Source: Eubacteriaceae bacterium (lineage in GTDB: Bacteria > Bacillota > Clostridia > Lachnospirales > Lachnospiraceae). From it: a stretch of 64,000 bases of DNA. The position numbers were made by a program, and so were the translations under genes. Under the pieces are notes generated by a model, which searched no databases, was not told the origin of the DNA, and worked only from the letters and a program-made list of their open reading frames with translations. The stretch spans positions 1 through 64,000 of the forward strand of contig CABIYF010000012.1 in the NCBI GenBank assembly GCA_902362875.1, read 5' to 3'. The first letter of the stretch is position 1; each line of letters opens with the position of its first letter. Shown here one piece after another: positions 26,901-35,318 of the stretch.

Positions 26901-27608
26901 TTATATTCCTCCAAATCTGCGATCTCGCCCATTATAATATTCGATCGCTTTAATTAGTTCTTTTTTATTAAAGTCAGGCCAAAGCACATCTGTAAAATAA
27001 AACTCTGTATATGCTAACTGCCATAACATAAAGTTTGATAATCTTTCTTCCCCACTTGTACGGATCATCAGATCTGGATCCGGAAGTTCTTTGGTATCCA
27101 GATATCCGTTAAATACTTCCTCCGTGATCGCTTCCTTAGAAAGCTTGCCATTATCAAGATCTTCCGCCATATGTCTCATAGCACGAACCATTTCGTCACG
27201 ACTTCCATAATTTAATGCGATCGTAAAATTAATTCCTGTATTATCTTTGGACGCTTTCTCAAGTTCAATGATCTTTTCTTGCAGATCATCTGAAAGCCCT
27301 GTAATATCTCCAATAACTCTGACTTTCATGTTGTTTTTGTTCGCACGTTTTATGCATGTTTTTAAATAATCACGAAGTAATTTCATCAATGCATTTACTT
27401 CATCCTGCGGACGTTTCCAGTTTTCTGTTGAAAATGCATATACTGTCAAATATTTAATTCCAAGATCGTGTGCATCTTCAATGATCTGTTCTACAACCTT
27501 GCTTCCCTGTCTATGCCCCATATTTCTAGGAAGATGGCGTTTCTTTGCCCATCTTCCATTTCCATCTAAAATAATAGCCACATGCTGTGGAATATTCAAA
27601 TTCTCCAT
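26901..27608 (-). CDS. uppS: Undecaprenyl diphosphate synthase
   Basis: This 235-aa cis-prenyltransferase makes the C55 lipid carrier for peptidoglycan. It has HVAIILDGNGRWAKKRHLPR with the catalytic Asp, FSTENWKRP, the NYGSRDE segment, and DLMIRTSGEERLSNFMLWQ near the C-terminus. The product of ispA and the MEP genes in this window supplies its precursor chain. It starts a new unit after the frr terminator, with a GGAGG site. Confidence 0.96.
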   Translation of the reverse strand: MENLNIPQHVAIILDGNGRWAKKRHLPRNMGHRQGSKVVEQIIEDAHDLGIKYLTVYAFSTENWKRPQDEVNALMKLLRDYLKTCIKRANKNNMKVRVIGDITGLSDDLQEKIIELEKASKDNTGINFTIALNYGSRDEMVRAMRHMAEDLDNGKLSKEAITEEVFNGYLDTKELPDPDLMIRTSGEERLSNFMLWQLAYTEFYFTDVLWPDFNKKELIKAIEYYNGRDRRFGGI

Positions 27609-27656
27609 TCAAACCTCCTACATATATTATGAATGATCTATCTTCACATGAAACAA

Positions 27657-27682
27657 AACAGGGCTGAGATTTCAACCCTGTT
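27657..27682 (-). terminator. Rho-independent terminator after frr
   Basis: Seven-base arms AACAGGG (27657-27663) and CCCTGTT (27676-27682), with further partial pairing of the 12-nt loop, are followed on the minus strand by TTTTG. It separates pyrH-frr from uppS. Confidence 0.78.
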
Positions 27683-27692
27683 GATGATTCGA

Positions 27693-28238
27693 TTAAACTG
27701 TCATGATTTCTTTTGATTTTGCTTCAACTGCTTCATCAATCTGTTTGATATATTTGTCTGTCATCTTCTGTACTTTATCTTCTTCATCTTTTGCCTGATC
27801 TTCATTCAGTTCTCCGGCTTTATTCTGTTTCTTGACAAAGTCATTTGCATCACGGCGGATATTTCTAACAGCTACTTTTGCTTCTTCTCCACGTTTCTTG
27901 ACGTCTTTTGCAAGTTCTTTTCTGCGTTCTTCTGTAAGATCCGGAAAGTTTAAGCGGATTGCTTTTCCATCATTCGTTGGTGTGATTCCGATATCTGATA
28001 CTAAGATTGCTTTCTCAATCTCTTTTAATAAACTTGGTTCCCATGGCTGGATCATAATTGTTCTTGCTTCTGGTACAGAAACGTTACCAACCTGTGCTAC
28101 AGGAGTTGCAACTCCATAATAATCAACTTTTACTTTATCTAATACGTGTGGGTTTGCACGTCCTGCACGGATTGTCATAAAGTCATTTGCCATACTGTCT
28201 AAAGATTTCTGCATCTTGTCTTCAAATTGTTTTAACAT
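27693..28238 (-). CDS. frr: Ribosome recycling factor
   Basis: This 181-aa protein splits post-termination ribosomes together with EF-G. Family features are the helical start LKQFEDKMQKSLDSMANDF, the TIRAGRANPHVLDKVKVDYY stretch, PLTEERRKELAKDV-like FPDLTEERRKELAKDVKK, and a long helical C-terminus. Length is normal. It follows pyrH by 22 bp and ends at a terminator. Confidence 0.97.
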   Translation of the reverse strand: MLKQFEDKMQKSLDSMANDFMTIRAGRANPHVLDKVKVDYYGVATPVAQVGNVSVPEARTIMIQPWEPSLLKEIEKAILVSDIGITPTNDGKAIRLNFPDLTEERRKELAKDVKKRGEEAKVAVRNIRRDANDFVKKQNKAGELNEDQAKDEEDKVQKMTDKYIKQIDEAVEAKSKEIMTV

Positions 28239-28260
28239 GTTTCTTTCGTCCTCCTATTTA

Positions 28261-28974
28261 TCAAACGGTTACATATGTTCCGTTAAATTCACCTTTCATT
28301 AAATTCTCAATACTGTTTTCTTCGTTTAATCCGAATACTGCAAGCGGCATCTTGTTTTCAAGACACATAATTGTTGCTGTCAGATCAATAACTCCTAATT
28401 TCTGGTCTAAAACTTCTTCCATTGTGATGCTGTCATATTTTACAGCATTTTCATTGACAGCTGGATCACTATCGTATACACCATCAATAGATTTTGCTAA
28501 TAAAATAGCATCTGCCTCAATCTCAATCGCACGAAGTGCTGTTGCTGTATCTGTTGAGAAATAAGGATGTCCTGTTCCTCCTGCAAAAAATACAACTTTA
28601 CCTTCGTCCAGAGCTTTGACAGCTTTGTCTTTTGAGAATAATTCTGTAAATGCTCCGCATACAAATGGTGTATATACTTCTGTCTCCATTCCAGCAGTTC
28701 TGAATGCATCTGATACATAAATACAGTTCATTACTGTTGCAAGCATCCCGATCTGGTCTGCTTTCGTACGTTCCATACTCTCACTTGTACGGCCTCTCCA
28801 GAAATTCCCACCACCGATAACGATTGCCACCTGAAGTCCTTCATCTACTAATGTCTTTACCTGACGTGCGGCATCTGCGCAAGTTGCCTCGTCAAATCCT
28901 GTCTTCTTATCTCCGGCAAGTGCTTCTCCACTTAATTTTAAAAGCACACGTTTCATATCTTTTAAATCTTTCAT
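28261..28974 (-). CDS. pyrH: UMP kinase
   Basis: This hexameric bacterial UMP kinase of 237 aa belongs to the amino acid kinase fold. It has RVLLKLSGEALAGDKKTGFD, IVIGGGNFWRGR, the DQIGMLATVMNCIYVSDAF helix and the GTGHPYFSTDTATALRA substrate loop. The start at 28974 lies 8 bp after AGAGG. In most bacteria pyrH follows rpsB-tsf, but here the upstream neighbour is a CarD-like gene behind a terminator, so rpsB and tsf are elsewhere. Confidence 0.96.
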   Translation of the reverse strand: MKDLKDMKRVLLKLSGEALAGDKKTGFDEATCADAARQVKTLVDEGLQVAIVIGGGNFWRGRTSESMERTKADQIGMLATVMNCIYVSDAFRTAGMETEVYTPFVCGAFTELFSKDKAVKALDEGKVVFFAGGTGHPYFSTDTATALRAIEIEADAILLAKSIDGVYDSDPAVNENAVKYDSITMEEVLDQKLGVIDLTATIMCLENKMPLAVFGLNEENSIENLMKGEFNGTYVTV

Positions 28975-29051
28975 TGATCTACCTCTTTTGTTCTTTCTTT
29001 GCCAAATCACTATGTGAAATTATATCATATCATCAAGAAAAGAACAACTAT

Positions 29052-29086
29052 AAAAAGGACCTCTTTCAAGATTGAAAAAGATCCTT
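29052..29086 (-). terminator. Rho-independent terminator after the CarD-like gene
   Basis: Arms 29055-29069 and 29072-29086 (AAGGACCTC.. / ..GATCCTT) pair with two G-U positions in the minus-strand RNA and are followed by TTTTTATAG. It isolates the CarD-like gene from pyrH. Confidence 0.8.
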
Positions 29087-29117
29087 CTGTATTTATTGAT
29101 TTCTTTTATATTATATA

Positions 29118-29630
29118 TTAAGTTGTCACAGTCTCTTTCATGTTCGTACGAAAGATATCTTCGACCTCATTCTTTGAAAGTTTCAACACATAGGAAATCT
29201 CTGAGAACAAAATATTCTCTGCGGTTTTTAAATAGCGTTCATCTGTCGATGGAAAATTCTTTCCATTCAAAAATCTGGATCTCTTACGTTTTAAAAGTGA
29301 CTTTACAAGTCTTAAGATTTCTTTAAAATCACATCCTCTGACACATTGTTTATAATTATCTTCTCTGAATTTCTCTTTTGTGATCTCAAAATCATCTAAT
29401 TCCTTAAATTCCTTGAGATAAGATTTGATCTCATTGGAAGATAATAACTTGCGCATCTTCGTCTTCTTATTATCAACCGGAGTAAATATCTCCCGGTCTT
29501 CTTTGTGATATGGTCTTAAAATATAGTACAGTTTGTCTCCTGGCACTCCATCCATATCCATGGTTGTCACTTCTTCAACTTTACAAACACCTGTGCTTCC
29601 ATAAACAATATACTCGCCTTGTTCAAACAT
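29118..29630 (-). CDS. CarD-family transcriptional regulator
   Basis: This 170-aa protein has an N-terminal CarD/TRCF RNA-polymerase-interaction domain, MFEQGEYIVYGSTGVCKVEE, followed by KLYYILRPYHKEDREIFTPV. A helical C-terminal part (FKEILRLVKSLLKRKRSRFL, later ENILFSEISYVLKLSKNEVE) matches the DNA-binding helix bundle of CdnL/CarD. Such proteins bind the polymerase beta subunit and modulate open-complex stability at promoters, including rRNA promoters. It is monocistronic and ends at the terminator at 29052-29086. The target genes cannot be inferred. Confidence 0.85.
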   Translation of the reverse strand: MFEQGEYIVYGSTGVCKVEEVTTMDMDGVPGDKLYYILRPYHKEDREIFTPVDNKKTKMRKLLSSNEIKSYLKEFKELDDFEITKEKFREDNYKQCVRGCDFKEILRLVKSLLKRKRSRFLNGKNFPSTDERYLKTAENILFSEISYVLKLSKNEVEDIFRTNMKETVTT

Positions 29631-29747
29631 TCATCTCATCCTTTCTATCTATTTGGCAAGTTTTCATGATATCTAAACAATTTCCTATATTCCTATTTTA
29701 ACACAAGGTTTTTGAAATTTCTAATAATTTTTTCTACATTATCCAAT

Positions 29748-30098
29748 TTAATCCAATTTTTGGATACCATCTACCACTTTTTGATATTCTTTCTCAATTT
29801 TATCAATGACTGGCAGCACTTCTTCTTGTTGTCCAGCACGAATCATATCAACTGCTTTTGCACTTTTTTGCTGTAAATGTGTAAATTCAAGATTACTTGC
29901 GATTCCCTTCATCGTATGAGTTGTTCTTAAAATCTCATCATAATCCATCTTTGCCACAGCCTCTTTGATCTGATCATAAGTTGGATCATCCAAAAATTTG
30001 CGTACAAATTTCTCAACCAGCTTCTGATTCCCCATCATGCGATTGCTTACATTTTCATAGTTTTCATCAATACTATCATAAAATTCCTGAATATTCAT
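29748..30098 (-). CDS. Orphan Hpt (histidine phosphotransfer) domain protein
   Basis: This protein of 116 aa is almost wholly one Hpt four-helix bundle. The phospho-accepting His is residue 61 in TTHTMKGIASNLEF, with the HxxKG pattern and the downstream small residues expected. The N-terminal helices (NRMMGNQKLVEKFVRKFLDD) are of the usual type. Hpt proteins relay phosphate between receiver domains in phosphorelays. No histidine kinase or receiver gene is adjacent, so its partners are unknown. The ATG at 30098 follows a strong AAGGAGGAG. It sits downstream of the large activase-like gene. Confidence 0.85.
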   Translation of the reverse strand: MNIQEFYDSIDENYENVSNRMMGNQKLVEKFVRKFLDDPTYDQIKEAVAKMDYDEILRTTHTMKGIASNLEFTHLQQKSAKAVDMIRAGQQEEVLPVIDKIEKEYQKVVDGIQKLD

Positions 30099-30191
30099 GA
30101 CCTTTCTCCTCCTTATCAAATATATCTCCTAGTTTTATAATCCCCATGATTATATCATATTTTACATAATTCAACAAATCAATTTCTGTCT

Positions 30192-33100
30192 TTATACACC
30201 AGAAGTTTTTCCAACATTATAACTCTTTCCTCGATAATTTTTATCTTCTGTCTGTGTATAATGATGGCTTCTTCTATGATCACGTTCTTCATTTTCTTCA
30301 AGAATTTCCTGTTTCGCATTCATAACTAGCATCTGAAGCCTGTTTTCAATATTCGCAAAACTTACATCCGGATCATAATCCAGTGGAAGAATCTGTGCAT
30401 TTGGATACATTTCTTTTAATTTTTTTGAAATTCCTCTTCCGACAACGTGGTTTGGAAGGCATCCAAACGGCTGTAAAATCAAGAAATATCTGCATCCGTG
30501 TTCTGCATGATGAATGATCTCCCCTGGAATCAAAACACCTTCTCCCGCATCAAATGTATGATGAATTACCGGATCACTTGCTTTTACCAGCTCATCCATG
30601 CGAATTGCCGGCTTATACAGTGGATGATCCTTTGCGATCGAATCCGTCAGGCTGTGTGCCAGATCAAAGAAAGTATCCGCTGTCCTAAACCATATTTTCT
30701 GATCGATCGGTTTATTTAAGTGATATTCTTTTATCTGCGCATCCTGATAAAAATATGTTTTTCTGATAACATCCGTCATTCTTGCTTCAATAATCTCAAA
30801 TCCATTATCTTCCAGATATCTTTCAATATCATGATTGGCACCCGGATGGAAATTCAGAAGATATTCTCCTACGATCAGAATCTGCGGTTTCAGGTTTGAT
30901 CTGTCATAGGATATATTCTTCATAATATTGATTGCTTCTTTAAATCCTTTTCTTGCTCCGCGGACACCAGATTTCTCAAGTCCCTCGATCACACAGTCTA
31001 ACGCTTTATCAAATGCCTTATCTGCACTTCCTTTGACTGTCTCATAAGGACGGATCTTTCGCAGTAATTCCTCCAGCACATCGATCATTGGCAGTGCAAA
31101 TGCGATTTTTACAGAGGATGCAAGATTTAACTTAAATCCCGGATGCATGTTATGGGAATCCACATCGTCATTTGTAAGGATCGGAACATTTTCATATCCT
31201 GCATCATCCAATGCTTTTCGAAGTAGTGCTCCGTAATGTGTCAGACGGCAGTCACCCACATATTTTGCCATAACAACAGCGACATCTTTTCCGTCATATT
31301 TTCCACTTTCCAGTGCTGCCAATGCTTCCCCGATTACAATCTGTGCCGGGAAGCAAATATCATTATGTACATATCGTTTTCCAAGACGGATTGCATCTTC
31401 CCGCCCAATATCTAATGACACTGCTCTGATTCCCTGTCCCTTTAATGCAGCCGTCATGATCCGGCAGAATGCATGGGATGTATTTGGTACTAATGCAATC
31501 TTTTCTTTTTTATCCTGTTTTGTAAATTTGACCGCATATGGTTCCTGTAATTCATGTACATTAAGTTTCTTTTGTTTCTCTCTTCCCATTTTGACAGTTT
31601 CCAGGAATGAACGGACACGAATTCCAAGTGGTCCCTGGTTATCACTTTCATCAACTTTCAGAATCAGAGGTGTCTTACCAGAGATCTCTTTCATCATTCT
31701 TGTGATCTCATCAGATAAATAAGCGTCATGTCCACATCCAAAACTTACAAGCTGTACATACTCAAGATGTTCACTCTGTGCTGCAAGGATCGCAGATGAC
31801 AGCATTCTTGCATGATAGTTATTTACTATGTCAATGCGGCTCTTAGACAACTGTGTTTTGTTCACTTCTGGCAGTGAATCTGCTGTTAATACTGCAATTC
31901 CTGCTTTTGTAAACATTTTAGAAAGATCATGATTTACCAATGTATCATTCTGATATGGACGTGAAGCCAAAACAACTGCAAAGCTGTCTTTTTCTTCTAC
32001 ATCATCTAAGATTTCCTGTCCACGTTTCTTTAGCTGTTCATCAAAAGATTTCTGTGCAAGATCTCCTGCTTTCATCGCTTCAAGCACTTCTTCTTTTGGA
32101 ATATGATATTCATCCTGCATATACGCAAGCAGCTGGCGCTGTCTGTCTTTCTTCGTATGCCAGTGGAATAATGGTGCATCAAATGGCACATTCCATTTAT
32201 CCTGTGGGTTATCAGAATTTCTGATAACGATTGGATATCCTTTCACAACAGCACACATAGATTCACTCGTTTTTTCTGTATTCTCTGGTGGTACTGTTGT
32301 GATTGACGGCATAAAGATTCTGTCTACATGATATTTCTTCACCAGATTCCTAAGATGTCCATGAACTAATTTTGCTGGGAAACATACTGTATCCGAGGTT
32401 ACTGCTGATAAACCACTTTCATAAATTTCTCTTGTACTCTCATCTGACAACTGTACATTGTATCCTAACGTTTTGAAAAACGTTGTCCAAAACGGCATTG
32501 TATCCCAGTAAGAAAGTACTCTTGGAATTCCAATCGTAATATTTCTTTCCTTCTTTGGTGCCGGATATGGGTATTCTTTAAACAATAGCTGTTTACGTTC
32601 CCCAAATAAATCTGGAACGCTTTTATTCTTCTTGATTGTTTCTCTTAATTTCTTGGACACTTCCGTATTCTTTGGATCACCAATGATCTCACCTTTTTCA
32701 CAACGATTGTTTGTTACCCATGAATTTCCATTTGAAAACTGTACGATCGTTCTCTGACAATGGTTGGTACAAAACGGACAAGGCGCATTTGCCTCCTGTG
32801 TATATGAAAATGTATCAAGATCTGCAAGATCCCATGCTTTCACACTTTCCGGATTCTTTTCATACTGTTCTTTGGCAATTAATCCTACACCAATAGCTCC
32901 CATGATTCCAGGATATGGTGCTCTTACCACTTCACGTCCTACATATTCTTCAATTGCACGTAAGACTGCATCATTTTCAAAAGTTCCACCCTGAACAACG
33001 ATCTTCTTTCCTAAGGAATCAAGATTTGATACACGGATTACCTTTGTAAATACATTTTGAATGATAGAACGGCATAATCCAGCCATGATATCTTCTGGAT

Positions 33101-34685
33101 TCTTTCCATTTCTCTGTTCCGTAATGATGCTGCTGTTCATAAATACCGTACAACGACTTCCCAAAACAGCTGGATTTTTTGATGCAAAAGCTTTATCTGC
33201 AATTTCTTTTGTTTGAATATGTAAAGATGAAGCAAAGTTTTCAAGGAAGGATCCGCATCCGGAAGAACATGCTTCATTTAGCAGGATATTTGTAATAACT
33301 CCATCTTCCAGCCAGATTGCCTTCATATCCTGTCCACCAATATCCAGAATAAAAGATGCATCTTTTACATATTTCTCAGAAGCTCTTGCATGGGCAACGG
33401 TTTCTACTGTATGACATGGAATCTCAAACGCTTTGGAAAAAAGCATTTCCCCATATCCTGTTGTTCCTGCAGAGAGAATCTCAAGTTTCGCTCCTGCATC
33501 TTCATATCGTTTTCTTAATTGAATTAATGCATCTTTGGCAACTTTCAGTGGATCTCCTTCATTTGGTGCATAAAAAGAATCAAGAATTTCCTCTTGTTCA
33601 TCAAGCAGTACAAATTTGGTCGTTGTACTTCCGGCATCAATTCCAAGGAAACATCTCACTGTTTCCCCTTTTTGAGGCTGCTTCCATATTACCTTTTTCT
33701 TTTGATGTGCTTTCTTAAACGCTTCTTCCTCTTCTTTTGTCTCAAAAAATGGGGCTGCGGCTTCCCCTGATATATGGGTATTATTCTTCTGTGCATTTTC
33801 TAAAGCTTCTAACAGCTTATCAACATCTTTTGCTTTACTGTCTGCAAACATCTTCTCTAAAGACAATGCTGCTCCATATGCGATTATTAATTCTGAATGC
33901 TCTGGACAAAGAATTTCCTCTTCCTTAAGTTCCAGACGTTCAGCAAATACTTTCACCAATGTTGGATGAAAAGTTAATGGCCCACCTTCAAATGCAACTG
34001 GTTTTTTGATTTCAAGGCCTTGTGCAAGTCCTCCGATCGTCTGCTTTGCGATCGCATGGAATGCTGACAATGCAAGATCTTCCTTAGCTGCACCCTGATT
34101 TAACAATGGCTGGATATCTGTTTTTGCGTAAACACCACATCTTCCTGAAATATCATAAAGGTGTGTTCCTTTTTGTGCTAATTCATTAAAATGTTCCACT
34201 GGAACTTTCAATACAGATGCAATCTCATCAATAAATGCTCCCGTTCCACCTGCACAGCTTCCATTCATTCGCATATCTGCAACACTCTGTGGCTGTCCAT
34301 TTTCGGAATCTTTAAAAAAGATCATCTTCGCATCCTGTCCTCCTAATTCAATAGCCGTTCCTACTTGCTGAAACTGATCCTGCAGAGCAATCGCATTCGC
34401 AGCAACTTCCTGTACAAATGGTACTTTCAAAATAGAAGATACTGGTTTGGCCCCAGATCCTGTCAGACATAATTTGATCTTTTTTTGTTTTATATGACTG
34501 CAAAACTCTTTGATGCTTTTGATCACACTTGCAACCTGGTTTGCATGATGTCTTGCATAATCAGAAAATAACAGCTGATGATCATGATCAGCATCAACTG
34601 CTACTATTTTTGTTGTCGTAGACCCAACGTCGATTCCGACTAATATATTCTGTTCGTTTGATTTTATCGTCTCTTTATTCATCAT
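30192..34685 (-). CDS. Very large acyl-CoA dehydratase activase-related fusion protein
   Basis: This 1497-aa protein starts with a BadF/BadG/BcrA/BcrD-type ASKHA ATPase domain (LVGIDVGSTTTKIVAVDADH, IELGGQDAKMIFF, MNGSCAGGTGAFIDEIASVL). A second copy follows at about residue 345 (FLGIDAGSTTTKFVLLDEQE, ILDIGGQDMKAI, EACSSGCGSFLENFA). Each copy has the cysteine pattern that holds a shared [4Fe-4S] cluster in 2-hydroxyglutaryl-CoA dehydratase activators. The C-terminal 800 residues contain a CxxC segment (CPFCTNHCQRT), the DUF2229 region (TIGIPRVLSYWDTMPFW) and HgdB-like dehydratase stretches (VSFGCGHDAYLSDEI, MAKYVGDCRLTHYG). Such fusions are widespread in Clostridia, but the reaction is unproven. 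No dehydratase, CoA-transferase or etf gene is adjacent. An ATP-driven low-potential electron transfer or a C-O bond cleavage is plausible. Confidence 0.85.
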   Translation of the reverse strand: MMNKETIKSNEQNILVGIDVGSTTTKIVAVDADHDHQLLFSDYARHHANQVASVIKSIKEFCSHIKQKKIKLCLTGSGAKPVSSILKVPFVQEVAANAIALQDQFQQVGTAIELGGQDAKMIFFKDSENGQPQSVADMRMNGSCAGGTGAFIDEIASVLKVPVEHFNELAQKGTHLYDISGRCGVYAKTDIQPLLNQGAAKEDLALSAFHAIAKQTIGGLAQGLEIKKPVAFEGGPLTFHPTLVKVFAERLELKEEEILCPEHSELIIAYGAALSLEKMFADSKAKDVDKLLEALENAQKNNTHISGEAAAPFFETKEEEEAFKKAHQKKKVIWKQPQKGETVRCFLGIDAGSTTTKFVLLDEQEEILDSFYAPNEGDPLKVAKDALIQLRKRYEDAGAKLEILSAGTTGYGEMLFSKAFEIPCHTVETVAHARASEKYVKDASFILDIGGQDMKAIWLEDGVITNILLNEACSSGCGSFLENFASSLHIQTKEIADKAFASKNPAVLGSRCTVFMNSSIITEQRNGKNPEDIMAGLCRSIIQNVFTKVIRVSNLDSLGKKIVVQGGTFENDAVLRAIEEYVGREVVRAPYPGIMGAIGVGLIAKEQYEKNPESVKAWDLADLDTFSYTQEANAPCPFCTNHCQRTIVQFSNGNSWVTNNRCEKGEIIGDPKNTEVSKKLRETIKKNKSVPDLFGERKQLLFKEYPYPAPKKERNITIGIPRVLSYWDTMPFWTTFFKTLGYNVQLSDESTREIYESGLSAVTSDTVCFPAKLVHGHLRNLVKKYHVDRIFMPSITTVPPENTEKTSESMCAVVKGYPIVIRNSDNPQDKWNVPFDAPLFHWHTKKDRQRQLLAYMQDEYHIPKEEVLEAMKAGDLAQKSFDEQLKKRGQEILDDVEEKDSFAVVLASRPYQNDTLVNHDLSKMFTKAGIAVLTADSLPEVNKTQLSKSRIDIVNNYHARMLSSAILAAQSEHLEYVQLVSFGCGHDAYLSDEITRMMKEISGKTPLILKVDESDNQGPLGIRVRSFLETVKMGREKQKKLNVHELQEPYAVKFTKQDKKEKIALVPNTSHAFCRIMTAALKGQGIRAVSLDIGREDAIRLGKRYVHNDICFPAQIVIGEALAALESGKYDGKDVAVVMAKYVGDCRLTHYGALLRKALDDAGYENVPILTNDDVDSHNMHPGFKLNLASSVKIAFALPMIDVLEELLRKIRPYETVKGSADKAFDKALDCVIEGLEKSGVRGARKGFKEAINIMKNISYDRSNLKPQILIVGEYLLNFHPGANHDIERYLEDNGFEIIEARMTDVIRKTYFYQDAQIKEYHLNKPIDQKIWFRTADTFFDLAHSLTDSIAKDHPLYKPAIRMDELVKASDPVIHHTFDAGEGVLIPGEIIHHAEHGCRYFLILQPFGCLPNHVVGRGISKKLKEMYPNAQILPLDYDPDVSFANIENRLQMLVMNAKQEILEENEERDHRRSHHYTQTEDKNYRGKSYNVGKTSGV

Positions 34686-34725
34686 TCGTTATCGTCTTAT
34701 CTCCTTCTTTTGAGCTTTACGTTTT

Positions 34726-34754
34726 ATCATAACGCAAAATTTCAAAAAATGTAA
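34726..34754 (-). promoter_or_regulatory. Promoter of the activase-like fusion gene
   Basis: The minus strand has -10 TATGAT (34726-34731) and -35 TTACAT (34749-34754), 17 bp apart, about 40 bp upstream of the ATG. GGAG lies unusually far (14 bp) from the start codon. Confidence 0.5.
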
Positions 34755-34787
34755 GACAAAATTTCGTTTTTAACACTTTCTTCACAG

Positions 34788-35318
34788 TCAAATATTGAGC
34801 TTTTTCTTCCGATTTTCCCAGTCAGGAAGGTATAAATCCATAAAATGATAAAATCTCTCATTATGACTTGGCTCCAGCAAATGACATAATTCATGTACCA
34901 ACACATACTCTATACATTCTTCTGGTTTTACTGCCAGCTGAAGATTCATTCGGATCTTTTTGCTGTGGATGCTGCAGCTTCCCCATCTGGTTTTCATATC
35001 CCTGATCGTAAAGCCAGTACAATGAACTCCCATTACAGGTTCCCATTTCATTGCATATTCTATGATCTTATTCTCCAGCCACTTTCGCTGCTCTATCGAG
35101 ATTTCCTTTTGTTGAAATGTTTTTTGATTCTTCATTTTTTCATGATTTTTCAAAATCCAGCGTTCTTTCTTCTTAAGAAATCGAAAAACCTCTTCATCAG
35201 AGATTCTCATCGGTACAGTGACAAGAACATCTCCCTTCGGAGGTTTAATATAAATATTCATATTTTTAATTTTTCTACGCTGGATCTCGATCTTTATGTT
35301 TCCTATCTGTGTTGTCAT
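34788..35318 (-). CDS. YgjP-like zinc metallopeptidase (DUF45 / M48 type)
   Basis: This 176-aa protein has the zinc-binding motif LVHELCHLLEPSHNERFY near residues 140-157 (HExCH with a downstream Asn-Glu), and the conserved MKTRWGSCSIHSKKIRMN segment typical of the YgjP/DUF45 family. It lacks a signal peptide and membrane segments, so it should be cytoplasmic. In related bacteria members are associated with restriction or other systems, but no general substrate is known. The start overlaps the ubiB-like stop by 4 bp, so it is coupled to that gene. Confidence 0.85.
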   Translation of the reverse strand: MTTQIGNIKIEIQRRKIKNMNIYIKPPKGDVLVTVPMRISDEEVFRFLKKKERWILKNHEKMKNQKTFQQKEISIEQRKWLENKIIEYAMKWEPVMGVHCTGFTIRDMKTRWGSCSIHSKKIRMNLQLAVKPEECIEYVLVHELCHLLEPSHNERFYHFMDLYLPDWENRKKKLNI

